A DNA stretch of 64,000 nucleotides from Neostapfia colusana (taxonomy: Eukaryota > Streptophyta > Magnoliopsida > Poales > Poaceae): contig JASWHV010000012.1 of the NCBI GenBank assembly GCA_030760725.1, positions 19,792,368-19,856,367 on the forward strand, written 5' to 3'. The notes below the pieces were generated by a model. That model did no database searches and was not told where the DNA came from. It worked only from the letters and a program-made list of their open reading frames with translations. A program made the position numbers and the translations under genes. Of the stretch, positions 34,341 to 44,961 are shown piece by piece. The number at the start of each line of letters is the position of its first letter. The first letter of the stretch is position 1.

Positions 34341-37300
34341 TGCGAGGGCCACCCAGCCTCGTCGAGCCAGGATCCCGCTGAGGGGTGCTGCGTTGCACAG
34401 CACCGGATAACCACATCAAAGATACAAAGTGGAAGCAAAGTTTTATTACATAAACGAGTTTATGAACAGTTTTACAACAAAATATGTTCAGTCTACACTC
34501 ACAGGTGTAGACTACGAGTCGAGTTCACGTTCAGTCCGTGAACGTGTCCCCGCTAGCACACACACACACTAACATGGCAGCGTGCACAACTCCCACTCGA
34601 CGGGGTTTCCCTCCTTGGGTTCCGTCTCCTCCTCGGGACTCCCTTCCTCATAACACCCTGCAAAAGCTTCAAACACGAGCAGTGAGCACGATGGCTCAGC
34701 AAGTCTGACCCGTCTCTCCTATACATGAAACTTCTACATGAGGGATTCAGGGTACATGAGGTAAATAAGTTGTAAAGGACTCGCCTAATTATTTGAACCT
34801 TACTTTCAAGTTTAAGCAACAGATGTGGAGAACCTTACGCTAAGTCACATGAGAGAGCCGCAATCAAAAAAGAAACACATTTTTCTCATGTACTTTGCCC
34901 AAGGTCAAAAAGAACTTTAATTAGCTCTAAACTGCAACACTTCATTAACAAGCAAATTCCATTCTTCATATCAGCAAACTTTTAACATGTATCTAGCCTG
35001 TTCTTTCTATGTCATGGTACAGTGAACAAGTGGTACTCACTGACCGCGAGGGACGGCGATTATAATTGATTTATACCTGCAGGGTTACCCAAATAACCCG
35101 TATGTACGCCCGTACTCGATGTTGCCTACAGAAACCATCATGTTGAACCGGTCCAATCGTCCCGAGCAAGAGGTCTCTGTGCGCGCATCCGCAGTGCCAC
35201 CAGCCGATTTACACCTCAAGCTCTCATCCTACCCTCTGAACGACCAGCTATGCCTCAACACCCAGCTACCCGAGTTACATCGGTTTCCCGGTTTTCATAT
35301 ATCCGGTAGGTCTTCGGTACTGTTCTAGCTTGTTCAACAGGCCCGCACACGGCTCAGTCCTCAATCGACACAAGCAAAGCTATGGCACCCAGACCCCAAT
35401 GTCCTGCCACCCTTACTCTCCGCTCGGTCTCAATTTTCTTGCCATATGTTTCATTTGCTATCTTTACCCGAGTAGTGTGCCTCTAGCCTATTCTCGCGAG
35501 CAGTTCCAACTACTCGACTTGTACTGAATCCTACACTAACTTATCATTGCAGTAGCTAATCGAGGTTTACAAACCTAAGCCCAACCCAGGGTTTTTCTTG
35601 GCTATGCATTTGGGTTTTCAAACAAGACTCTAATGCAAAATTGAAGTGGGTGCTCAAAGTAAGTTCTCAAATTAGTAAACTTTATAAAAAGGCTAATGCA
35701 AACCGGAGCTTTCTTTGCAGTTCTGGAGTGATGAAGTCTAAGACTTCGGGATCCTCCTCAACCTTAGCGACAACATGAAATAAATACATATATGAATTAA
35801 TTTGAATGCATTTGAATTGAAGTTGAATTTGTAAAGACTATAAGTCTTAATAGACATGCCCAATGACACTGAAATTTTTACTGAAGTTTGGATACAACCT
35901 AAACAGAGACTTAGCCAAGTTTCATTTGCAGCAAAGCTCTATTGAGCTCTCCACAAATAATTGTGTACTTGGCCTTAGTTGGAGCTCTTAGGGTGTTCTA
36001 GGGATTTTCATGGAGTAAGCATGACTTTCTGAAAACTAGATTTTCAGAGTATTCTAATGGAGTTGGTTTCACTTAATTTGAAGGTTCCTAGCTAAAGATA
36101 TGAGCTACACAATTTCAGGGAAAATCTGAAAATGTTTCTGGACATTTTTCATTTTCTCTGGAACAGTTTTATTAATCACACCATTAGGTGGATAAAATGA
36201 GCTCAAATGGATCTGAAATTTTTATGGTAGCTCAGGGATATTTTGTAAACATCCTGGCCCAATTTCAGAATTTTCCTCCAAAAAGTTCTCCAGTTAAAAT
36301 TCGAAACATTTTAAACTTTGAAGAATTAATTATGGATAAATAAGGATTTTCATAAAATGAAACTTGATTGTTGGAAAGTAATCAGAGAGATGAATCCAAC
36401 AAAATTTGGTTCACTCGATATGGAGTTTCCTAGCAAAAGTTATGTGGGTTTGAAGTTTGAACTAAATCTGAAAATCCGGGAAATGTTTAAACTCTTGCCG
36501 GTGGGTCCCACGTCACGGATCTTCTTCAACCTCGCGCCAACAGAGTCCCCCGGCATTGTCCTCCGGCGAGCCTCACCGGAACCGAGTTCCCGGCCACCCT
36601 TTGGCCCGAAACTCGCCGCCTCCCCTTTTTTCCGACCTCGTGAACTCATCTGTGGGCTCGCCGACCGCCGGCGATCACCGGAAACACGTGTGCACCGGTG
36701 ACAGCGGAATCCAGGGTTCTGGCGAGGTCGGTCTCGCACCAAAGTGCACTAAATTGATTGGAAATTGCTCAGAGAGCATCAGTGGAGCACGAGGAACACG
36801 AAACAAGACCTTGTGGAAGCTAGAAACGCCGGCAACTATACTCTCGACGTTGAGCCGAGGTACTTTGCAACGGCGGCGAGGAAAACGGCCATATCACGTC
36901 CGATCCTTAACGGTTTTTGTGTGCACTAGCATGTGTAGAACCTACTGGCCGATAGGCTCAACTAACAAGAGTGCGTGGAGTCCGAATTTCAGTCTATGGT
37001 GAGCTCGGCCCATATGAACTAGCTTTCGGTATATTTGGAAATTCTCGACCTATGGTTGATCATGTGCCAAACGGCTTTGAGCTACACCTTTTACATGCCA
37101 TGACGCACCTTTCTTGTGTAGAGAAGTGGATGCGAGGATGGCTGTGCCGAGCTGTCCGCAGGAGCCCTGAATGGAGGCAACGCTCGGGTTGCCGGAAAAA
37201 CGCTCGGCTAGCTCGAGGATGTCCGGTTACGGGACAACAAGACATCGAGGAGGTTGCTCACAAACCCGCGATGCTGTTTTGCTACTGGGAAGGCTCTGTT

Positions 37301-38188
37301 CATGATTGATAGGCCGTCTCGTGAGCGGAACCGAGAGGGCGGCGTGCTTTCGATTGAGCTCGGCGTGAGAGAGGACGAACGCGCTGGGATTTCGGGTTGT
37401 GAGCAAACGGAACACGTCGAGGAGGGATAAGACGCCGGGCAGCTGGTCTACAGCACGGGAAAACACAGCAGGAGCTGGCCCCGATCGCCCGCTCAGTGGC
37501 GCGCTCGGCTGCAGCCCGAGAAACCGAGTGCTCTGTCTTTCAGTCGGTTGAATTGCTGGTGAGGCTGACAGGTGAGACCCACTGCCATTTTAACCTCTGA
37601 AATTGACTTTCTCCCACTGCTCTAAACGGTAGTCCCAATAATACCCTTTGCAATTTGAATTATCTACCAAATGCCAATTTAAACTTGATAGAATTCAAAT
37701 TGTGAAGTGTTTGAATATAATTTCTGCACATATGCAGTTTGAAATTCAAATTAAATTTGAATTTGCCAAAATTAGCTCATGTTAAGATCAACTCCGAATA
37801 GAGTGCAAATTGGTGTGTGAGCTCACAAAAATGTGCTGAGTGTGAATATGATACCCACTTTTGAATTCATGGGGTAAAAGGAGTTTGAATTTGAATTTGA
37901 GTTCAAACTAGCCTCTTTCTAGTTATAACCAAAAATACCACAAAAAGGTTTTGGATTTGGGTAAATTTTGGCATGAGCATTCCTAGCAAGGTGTAGGAGT
38001 TTTCCATATGCTCAGCACCTATATGATGCATGTGGTAAATACCACTTTTGCATTTTGTGAGTTCATCCTCTAATGACCATATTGATTGTAGTTACTTGCT
38101 CTTCAAATGTGTTCATAACTTTTCCTCAAATGAGGTGTGTATGGTGTGATGAACACTTTGGATGTGTGCAAAAACTTTGGCCCTTACA
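34341..38188 (-). repeat. 5' LTR of element B
   Basis: Runs 3848 bp from TGCGAGGGCC (inner) to GGCCCTTACA (outer; LTR start TGTAAGGGCC, as in A). The motif TGACAGGTGAGACCCAC is at 37565-37582 and the GC-rich block at about 36480-37560. Exon i is degraded (35700-35775: acceptor AG lost, internal deletion), but the terminal exon is open. No other gene is seen. Confidence 0.9.
34569..34657 (-). other. Putative LTR terminal exon (89 nt), element B
   Basis: Preceded by CTTTTGCAG on the minus strand. It is open in phase 1, with motif SPEEETEPKEGNPVEWE, and ends TAG. It has the same length as in A. Confidence 0.4.
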
Positions 38189-39376
38189 GTGGAACCGTCG
38201 GTTGCCTGCTGTTTTACCGGTGTTAGAGTCCATTTCCACCTTCTACACCTTCCCCTGGCGCTCTAGAGCTAAAAACCTCACGATTTGGTGGAGAAACAAG
38301 CATGCCCAACCTCGCCGGAACCCTAATCGGGACTGCCGCCACCGCACACCCATTTCCGGGCATCGCCAACCGCCGGCGACCTCTCAAATGGACTCAGCAT
38401 GGGGAATAATGGGGGGGGGGGGGGGGGGCGAGTATGGGGTCGGGAGGTGGCCAGGAAAGCTAGTCCAGCGACCCTCGCCGGAGACCGCCGCTGCTCTGTT
38501 TCTCTGGCGCGAGATTGAAGAAGAGCACTGTGGCATGGGACCCAACGGCAGCGTTTAAATATTTTGAGGATTTTTGCTATTTCGGTTCAAACTCTAAATA
38601 CCCACAACTTGGTGTAGGATTGTCCAAAAATTGTCAAATAAATTTTGTTGGATTCCTATCAGAGAGTACTATCAAGGGGTGCATCCCAATATTTATGAAA
38701 ATACCTGGATTTGGCTCATTAATCCATATAATGAAAATCTTGTAGGATTTATTTCAGGAGTTATGTTATTTGGAAAATTCCCAATTTTTGTCAGGTGATC
38801 CTTCGAAATATACTTCAACTCCATAAAAATTATCTGAGGCATTGGACCTCATTTGTTTGGCCAAATAATGTTTCAATCCTCTATGTCTCTGAAAAATAGG
38901 AAAAATAACGGAGACCTTTTTCAGAGATTTTACCCAAACTTGTAAAATTCATATCTCCATGTAGTAAACTCCAAAAATTGTAAAACAAATTCCTATGGAC
39001 TCAGGACACTTTATACTTCACAAAAAGTCTACTTTTCAGAATACGAAAGCTTAATATCTAAGGGGTAAAGGCAGATTAATGAAAACCACATTAACAATTA
39101 TTGTAATCACATGAAACCATTTCATGATCTCAAATTATGCACACTGCCTACATGCCTTTCCTTGAAGCCATGTTTAAATTTTGAGCTTCATTGTACCCCT
39201 GGATCTCGAGCTATCATTATTTAGGCCTAAGTGTTCATATGAGGACTTAATCACATGGTGAATAATTTTTCCTCCCTTTTCACCTAGTTTTCTTCCTCTC
39301 TAAGGTGATAGATCCAACAACAGAAACCTTGCTGTTGTTATCCCCTTTTAGTCATAGTTTACTTGTGCAACCGCAT
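38189..39376 (+). mobile_element. LTR fragment F
   Basis: Interior of an LTR of I's family, plus strand: it matches reverse-complemented 1905-3250 (GC-rich block, then AT-rich stretch). It is cut at 38188 by B and at 39376 by D, so it hosted both. It contains an 18-G run at 38411-38428. ORFs at 38073-38745 are chance frames across this junction. Confidence 0.75.
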
Positions 39377-39460
39377 TGTCGGTACCCTCAATACCGGGTA
39401 CCCCTGCGCACATGCCGAAACCGTCTAAGGACTGCGGGGGCGAACTCCAAGGGCACCTGA

Positions 39461-39790
39461 GCCGGACCTCCCCTCTCCGCGGGGAGAGCTCCGAAGGCTC
39501 CACGTGTCCAGCGGGGCCGGACCTCCCTCTCCTCAGAGGAGAGCTCCGGGCCCGCCATGTGGCCAGCAGAGCCGGACCTCCCCCTCCGCGGGGAGAGCTC
39601 CGAAGGCTCCACGTGTCCAGCGGGGCTGGACCCCCCTCTCCTCAGAGGAGAGCTCCGGGCCTGCCACATGGCCAGAAGAGCCGGACCTTCCCCCTCCACG
39701 GGGAGAGCTCCGAGGGCTCCACGTGTCCCACGGGGCCGGACCCCCCCTTCTCCTGAGAGGAGGGCTCCGGGCCCGCCATGTGGCAGCGAT
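39461..39790 (+). repeat. 110-bp tandem repeat in D LTR (3 copies)
   Basis: Units begin at 39461, 39571 and 39680 with GCCGGACCTC. Each unit is itself two related halves of about 55 bp, one with CTCCACGTGTCC and one with GCCATGTGGCC. Related to the 113-bp repeat at 61090-61580. Confidence 0.9.
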
Positions 39791-40203
39791 GCAGCGCTGC
39801 CTACCCAGCGCGGTAGGAAGCAGGAGTGAAGCCACACCATGCCTTGTCCATACAAGGTATTCAAGATCTGCGCCTTCCCAAGACGCGGAGACGCGGCGCA
39901 CGTCTGCCAGGCGCCACTGTGGCCAGTCAAGACTGGACGCGCCTTCCCAAGACATGAGGACAGGCACGCAATGTCAGAAGCTGTACACCAATAAACACAG
40001 CGTCAAGACATCCCCTGCCGCCCCTGCCATAATCAACCACTACGCCTAGCTTGCGGCGTGGGCAGGGCAGCAGGCCGAAGACTCAGAAGCCCTCGCCAGA
40101 GACAACTACCGGCGTTAATGCAGATATGGTAGATGGCAGAGATTTCCCCGGGATCACCTGTCGGGTCCCGGGGCCCCCTTTGTAAGCCGCCCGAGCCTTG
40201 GAC

Positions 40204-40210
40204 TATAAAA
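40204..40210 (+). promoter_or_regulatory. TATA box in D LTR
   Basis: TATAAAA in a GC-rich context (GACTATAAAAGGCTCGGG), about 320 bp before the LTR end, a usual position for the start of retrotransposon transcription. Confidence 0.7.
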
Positions 40211-40525
40211 GGCTCGGGTAGGCAACGTTGCAAAGGGTTCGGCAGTTCGCCACCCTACTCTCAGACATACGCACTTCATCCTCATACCCAGGCTTAGAAC
40301 TCCGGTGCTAAGCTTGAAGCAATACAACGAGCACCTCTGCTCACCATGGACGTAGGGTTTTATGCTCCGGCGGCCCGAACCACGTAAAAAACCCTTGTGT
40401 TCATCTCCTTCCTTCGTCCAGTCCAGCAAGACCCACACCAGGGGACTAGCCCCTCCGAAAAAGAACCTCTGCGGGCTGCCCAGAGCAGGCCCGAGGGAAG
40501 TGTCGACTGCAGACGCTTCGACATT

Positions 40526-40541
40526 TGGCACGCCGGGTAGG
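40526..40541 (+). other. Primer binding site of element D
   Basis: TGGCACGCCGGGTAGG, 2 nt after the LTR end. It resembles the TGGCGCGCCAGGTAGGG primer sites of grass Tat elements; the matching tRNA was not checked. Confidence 0.7.
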
Positions 40542-40578
40542 AGCTTTTCCCTCTTGCATCGAGTCTTCGCTCACGAAG

Positions 40579-42527
40579 ATGACCAAGCTTCCGTCCGCGG
40601 CAAGCTCTCCTCGCCCTCGTTCCCGGTGAACGATGACCAGCGAGGCTTACGTCTCGACACACTCAGGGAGGAGTGTGTCGGGACAAGCTGGGAGTCTGCA
40701 GTGAACTCCAACAACGCGGACTCCAGCAAGCCCAAGATCTGCTGCAGCGCTGAGTGTCACCCATGGGGGTACACTAGCTGCAGCACGAGCGCTTCTACAC
40801 AACCCACCTGCTGGGGACGCTCCCCAGGGGGCTGCCCAGCAGTGGATTCGCGACGTCGACCGTCTCGTCGTCGCTGCCGTCAACCCTCCGCCCCGGCGGG
40901 GACGACGTCCCAGTCAACCGGATGTGTCGCTGTCGCGCACGCCAATGGTTGATGGGCAGACGGCCGACTCCCGCTCTACCAGGCTCCCAACGACGGACCT
41001 GAGGTCAGAGCTGGAGCGATGTCACCTGGGCGAGGATGCCCACGTGACCATCGAGCGACGACGAGAAAGGCGTCGCAACCACGAGGTCGGTGACAGCATG
41101 TCGACCGCCTCTACTTACCCTGGGCCACAGACGTTCGCCACGCGACTCTGCCCCAGGCATACGTCACGCAGCATATGCAGCAGCCATATGCCCTGCAAAT
41201 GGCGCCCCCGGTCTATGGTGCACCTTTGCCCATACCGGGGTTCACCGTGCCAACAGCGGACCAAGCGTTCACGGCACCAGGACCTGCAGCAACAGGAGCG
41301 GGGTGTGCAGCCTTGGCTCCGCACCTTCGCTTCGCAAAGTGGCCGCGCAAGTTCCGGCCACACCTGCCAGAGAAGTACGATGGCAGCGTCAACCCGGCGG
41401 AGTTTCTGCAAATATACACCACCGCCATTCTTGCTGCAGGAGGGGATCAGGCCGTCGTGGCCAACTACTTCCCCGTCGCCTTGACTGCCCCGGCCCGGTC
41501 TTGGCTCATGAACCTCCCCCAGGGTTCCATAACCTCCTCGGGAGAGCTCTGCCGACATTTCACTGCAAACTTCGGCAGCTCCTACACCCGACCCGGCACG
41601 GAGCTTGACCTCCACGCCATCCGACAACAACCTGGAGAGTCGCTGCGCTCCTTCATCCAGCGGTTCTCCCAGGTACGGAACACCATCCCCCACATTCAGA
41701 ATGCTTCAGTGGTGGTGGCGTTCCGGCAGGGTGTGAGAGACAAGAAGATGCTCAAGAAGTTGGCCACCAAATAGGTGTGCGACGTCTCGGAGCTCTTCAG
41801 CCTGGCAGACAAGTGCGCCAGGGCAGCAGAAGGGCGCAGTTGGCATTCACAGCCAGCCTCCAAAGCAGGAGGGCAGCCCGGTGCTAGCTCTGCTTCCCAA
41901 GGGAGCAGCAAGAAGATTAAGAAGAAGGGCGGTGGCAAGATCAAGCCGCCGGCCAGAGCTCCCGTTGCTGGAACTGCAGTACTTAGCGGAGCTCGGGGGC
42001 CACGCCCCGACAAGAGGCCACGACAGTCACCCAGCCGTGGGGACCAAAGTGAGCCGTACCCCGTGCACAACACCAGGAGCCACACTGCTGGTGAGTGCCG
42101 GGAGATCCAGAAGCTCGTGGAGCGCCTCCGCGAGGGGAGGCGGCCGCGCGCGGATGCTCCTCCCTTCCGCCAGAGGGAGGGCAAGCAGAAGGTCGAACCC
42201 CGGGACAACGTTGACCAGGAGATGGAGTTCCAGGAGCCCCAGCGCACTCTGAAGGAGGTCCATCACCGCGAGGGCTCCAGCGATGACAAGCGCTGGAAGG
42301 CGCTCCACGTCATCTATGGAGGGTCCTCAGACTCCTCATCCAGGAACGCAGTCAAGACTCTGCGTCGAGCAGTGGTGTCGGTGGCCCCTACACCAAGTGC
42401 AGCACCACACCTCAAGTGGGTAGGGAGCCCCATCAGCTTCGACGCCACCGACTTCCCCAAGAACATGGCTGGAGCTGGACAGCTACCGCTCTTGGTAGCT
42501 CCCACCATCGCCAACGTGAAGATGTAA
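40579..42527 (+). pseudogene. gag of element D
   Basis: The capsid region at about 41330-41770 (KWPRKFRPHLPEKYDGS, then SWLMNLPQGSI and FIQRFSQVR) is typical of Tat Gag. A stop TAG at 41772-41774 and TAA at 42525-42527 interrupt an otherwise continuous frame shared with protease and RT. The first 600 bp after the primer site are shifted relative to this frame. The zinc-knuckle area near 42060-42120 is degenerate (a CREIQ remnant). Non-functional. Confidence 0.82.
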
Positions 42528-43865
42528 CACATCCTGGTGGATGGCGGGGCCAGCCTCAACCTCATCAGCCGCGCAGCTTTCCTGAAGCTGCAAATTCCGA
42601 TGGCCAAGCTCTCCCCCTCGAGCCTGTTCTCAGGGGTAGGGCCGGGACAAGTTGTCCCGTACGGCAACATCAGCCTTCTGGTGACCTTCGGAGCACCGGA
42701 CAACTACCGAACAGAGTACATTCTGTTCGACGTGGTGGAGGTCAACCTCCCCTTTAACGGCATCATCGGTAGGCCAGCCCTGTACCGGTTCATGGCGGTA
42801 TCCCACTACGGCTACCTCGTCTTGAAGATGCCTACACCAACAGGCGTCCTCAAGATCCGTGGAGACCGCACTGCCACAGTGTCAGCCTTGGAGAAGCTCC
42901 AAGCACTTGCGACAGCCCGAGCACCAGCCCCTGGCGGTGCAGAACCGTGCCAGCTCCACCCGAATGCATGCCACCGTGCCTCGACCTCTGCACCCTGAGT
43001 GCAACCTCTCGACGAGGGCGACATCCCTCTGAAGGTCGTCCAAGTCGGCTCCGACGCTACCCAAACCACCCGGGTAGCCGGGGGCCTGGACAGCAAATAG
43101 GAAGGCGCGCTCATCACCTTCCTCCGGCACAACGTCGACGTGTTTGCATGGAAACCATCGCAGATGCCGGGGATCCCTAGGGAGGTGATCGAGCACCATC
43201 TGAAGATCTTCCCCGACGCTCTGCCGATCCAGCAGAAGCCCCGGAAGCAGTCCATCGAGCGGCAGAACTTCATCCATGAAGAAATCAAGAAGCTGCTGGA
43301 TGTTGGCTTCATACCGAAGGTCCACCACCCTCAGTGGTTGGCCAACCCTGTTGTTGTCCCGAAGGCTGGCGGGAAGCTCCGGATGTGCATCGACTACACC
43401 AGTCTCAATAAGGCATGTCCCAAAGATCCATTCCCTCTCCCTAGAATAGATCAAATAGTAGACTCTACATCAGGCTATGATATGTTATGCTTCCTAGACG
43501 CCTACTCAGGCTTTCACCAAATTCCCATGTCTAGAGAAGATGAAGAACATACTGCTTTTATCACAGTAGACGGCCTGTACTCCTTTGTCTCCATGCCTTA
43601 TGGTCTAAAAAATGCTCTCTCTACCTTTGTACGTGCCATGCACAAAACCTTTGGAGAATTAATAAGAGACTTAGTTGAGGTGTATGTCGATGACATCGTT
43701 GTCAAAGTCAGACAGAGCTCATCCTTGTTAGACAACCTCACTCTAGTCTTTGACAAGCTGCGCACCACACGCACTAAGCTAAACCCAGACAAGTGCGTGT
43801 TCGATATATCCTCTGGGAAGCTCCAGGATTCCTGGTCTCACACCGAGGGATCGAAGCCAACCTAG
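42528..43865 (+). pseudogene. Protease and reverse transcriptase of element D
   Basis: Aspartic protease with LVDGGASLNLIS (42535-42570), GIIGRPALYRFMAV further on, then RT from about 43140 with LRMCIDYTSLNKACPKD and the catalytic YVDDIVVK (about 43680-43705). Same frame as gag with stops at 42996-42998 and 43098-43100. A frameshift at about 43830 moves the reading frame into the RNase H region. The RT motif spelling is typical of Tat elements. Confidence 0.85.
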
Positions 43866-44956
43866 AGAAGATTAAAGCCATCGAGCTGATGCGGCCCCCA
43901 GCCCGCATCAAGGATGTCCAGAAGCTCACGGGATGCCTGGCTGCGCTGAGTCGGTTCATACCGAGGCTAGCGGAGCAGGCACTCTCCTTCTTCAAGCTCC
44001 TGCATAAATCCGGTCCATTCGCTTGGACAGACAAAGCAGAAGAAGTATTCCAGGAGTTGAAGCAGCTCCTGACGATGCTACCCATTATGGTAGCCCCAGA
44101 GCCCGGAGAGCACCTGCTGCTCTACATCGCGGCGACAATAGAGGTGGTGAGCATGGTCCTCGTCGCAGAGCGGCCGGACCCCTCATCACCACAACCAGCT
44201 CCAGCAGCTGAAGTCAAGCACCAAGGCTGTCCGGGCCCCATGGGGGGCCCCGACAGCCAGGAGCTCCCGGAGGCTCAAGACGACCTCCCGACGCTCCAAG
44301 ACAACCACCCGGAGGTCCAAGGGGACCTCCCAGTGGTCCGAGACGGCCTCTCGGAGGTCCAAGGGGACCTCCCGGAGGACCAAGACAACCTGCCGGAGGT
44401 CCAAGGGAACCTCTCGGAGGTTGAAGATGACCTCCCAAAGGTTCAAGACGACCTCCCGGAGGTTTAAGGGGACCACCCAGAGGTCCAAGACAGCCAAGAA
44501 GCCTCCAGGTCCCAGCCCCCGGAGGATGCCCAGGGCTTGTCTTCCTCCTGTTGGCCTGAGCCAATGGAGGAAGACACCCCGGGTCCCCCAGACAGGACCC
44601 AGACCATCCAGAGGCCCGTATACTACATCAGCGAAGTCCTCCACGACGCCAAGACAAGGTACCTGGAGGTCCATAAGCTGTTGTATGCAGTGCTCGTGGC
44701 GTCCAGGAAGCTCCGGCATTACTTCCAAGCCCACCGGATCTTGGTGGTCACCTCCTACCCGCTGAAGACGATCCTTCACAGCCCCAACACGACTGGCAAC
44801 ATCGCCAAGTGGGCAGAGGAGCTAGCGGAGTTCGAGCTGGACTTCCTCCCTCGCCACGCAGTCAAGAGCCAAGCACTGGCTGACTTCATGGCCGAGTGGA
44901 CGCCATTGACAACCAACCCAGGGGGCCCCGAAGACGGTGAACCGGAGCCCCGAGCC
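43793..44956 (+). pseudogene. RT thumb/RNase H region of element D with repeat insertion
   Basis: Continues Pol after a frameshift (GFLVSHRGIEANLEKI, LTGCLAALSRFIPRL) and then the first RNase H part. Between LLLYIAATIEVVSMVLVAER and PVYYISEVLHDAKTRYLEV lies an acidic repeat of 7-residue units (44258-44488). A TAA falls inside it (44465-44467). The end, ALADFMAEWTP, is followed by a linker cut by element C at 44962; Pol resumes at 58192. Confidence 0.82.
44258..44488 (+). repeat. 21-bp minisatellite coding heptads (11 copies)
   Basis: Eleven consecutive 21-bp units around GACCTCCCGGAGGTCCAAG, in frame with Pol and coding variants of DDLPEVQ/GDLPEVQ. Units differ by point changes but never by length. 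The insert lies between conserved RNase H motifs. Confidence 0.9.
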
Positions 44957-44961
44957 CCGGT
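44957..44961. repeat. Target-site duplication of element C (left)
   Basis: CCGGT, identical to 58192-58196. Confidence 0.92.

Larger units (their letters stand above)
24262..38188 (-). mobile_element. Element B: decayed chromovirus, relative of A
   Basis: A minus-strand element of A's family: 5' LTR (34341-38188), primer site, leader, orf0, gag and pol. The 3' part is missing because LTR G cuts integrase at 24262. A solo LTR of the C family sits inside pol (26042-29806). Several stops and frameshifts make it non-coding. B's outer LTR end joins LTR fragment F at 38189, so B inserted into F. Confidence 0.88.
39377..40523 (+). repeat. 5' LTR of element D
   Basis: Runs 1147 bp, TGTCGGTACCC to CTTCGACA, with inverted ends TGTCG/CGACA. 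The upstream part (U3) holds a 110-bp tandem repeat with CACGTG boxes, followed by a TATA box at 40204. The end abuts a primer site. Confidence 0.85.

Noticed and set aside
39388..39967. Long minus-strand open frames over D's LTR repeats (up to 180 codons)
   Set aside because: They follow the GC-rich repeat period, occur on both strands in several frames, and are inside an LTR.
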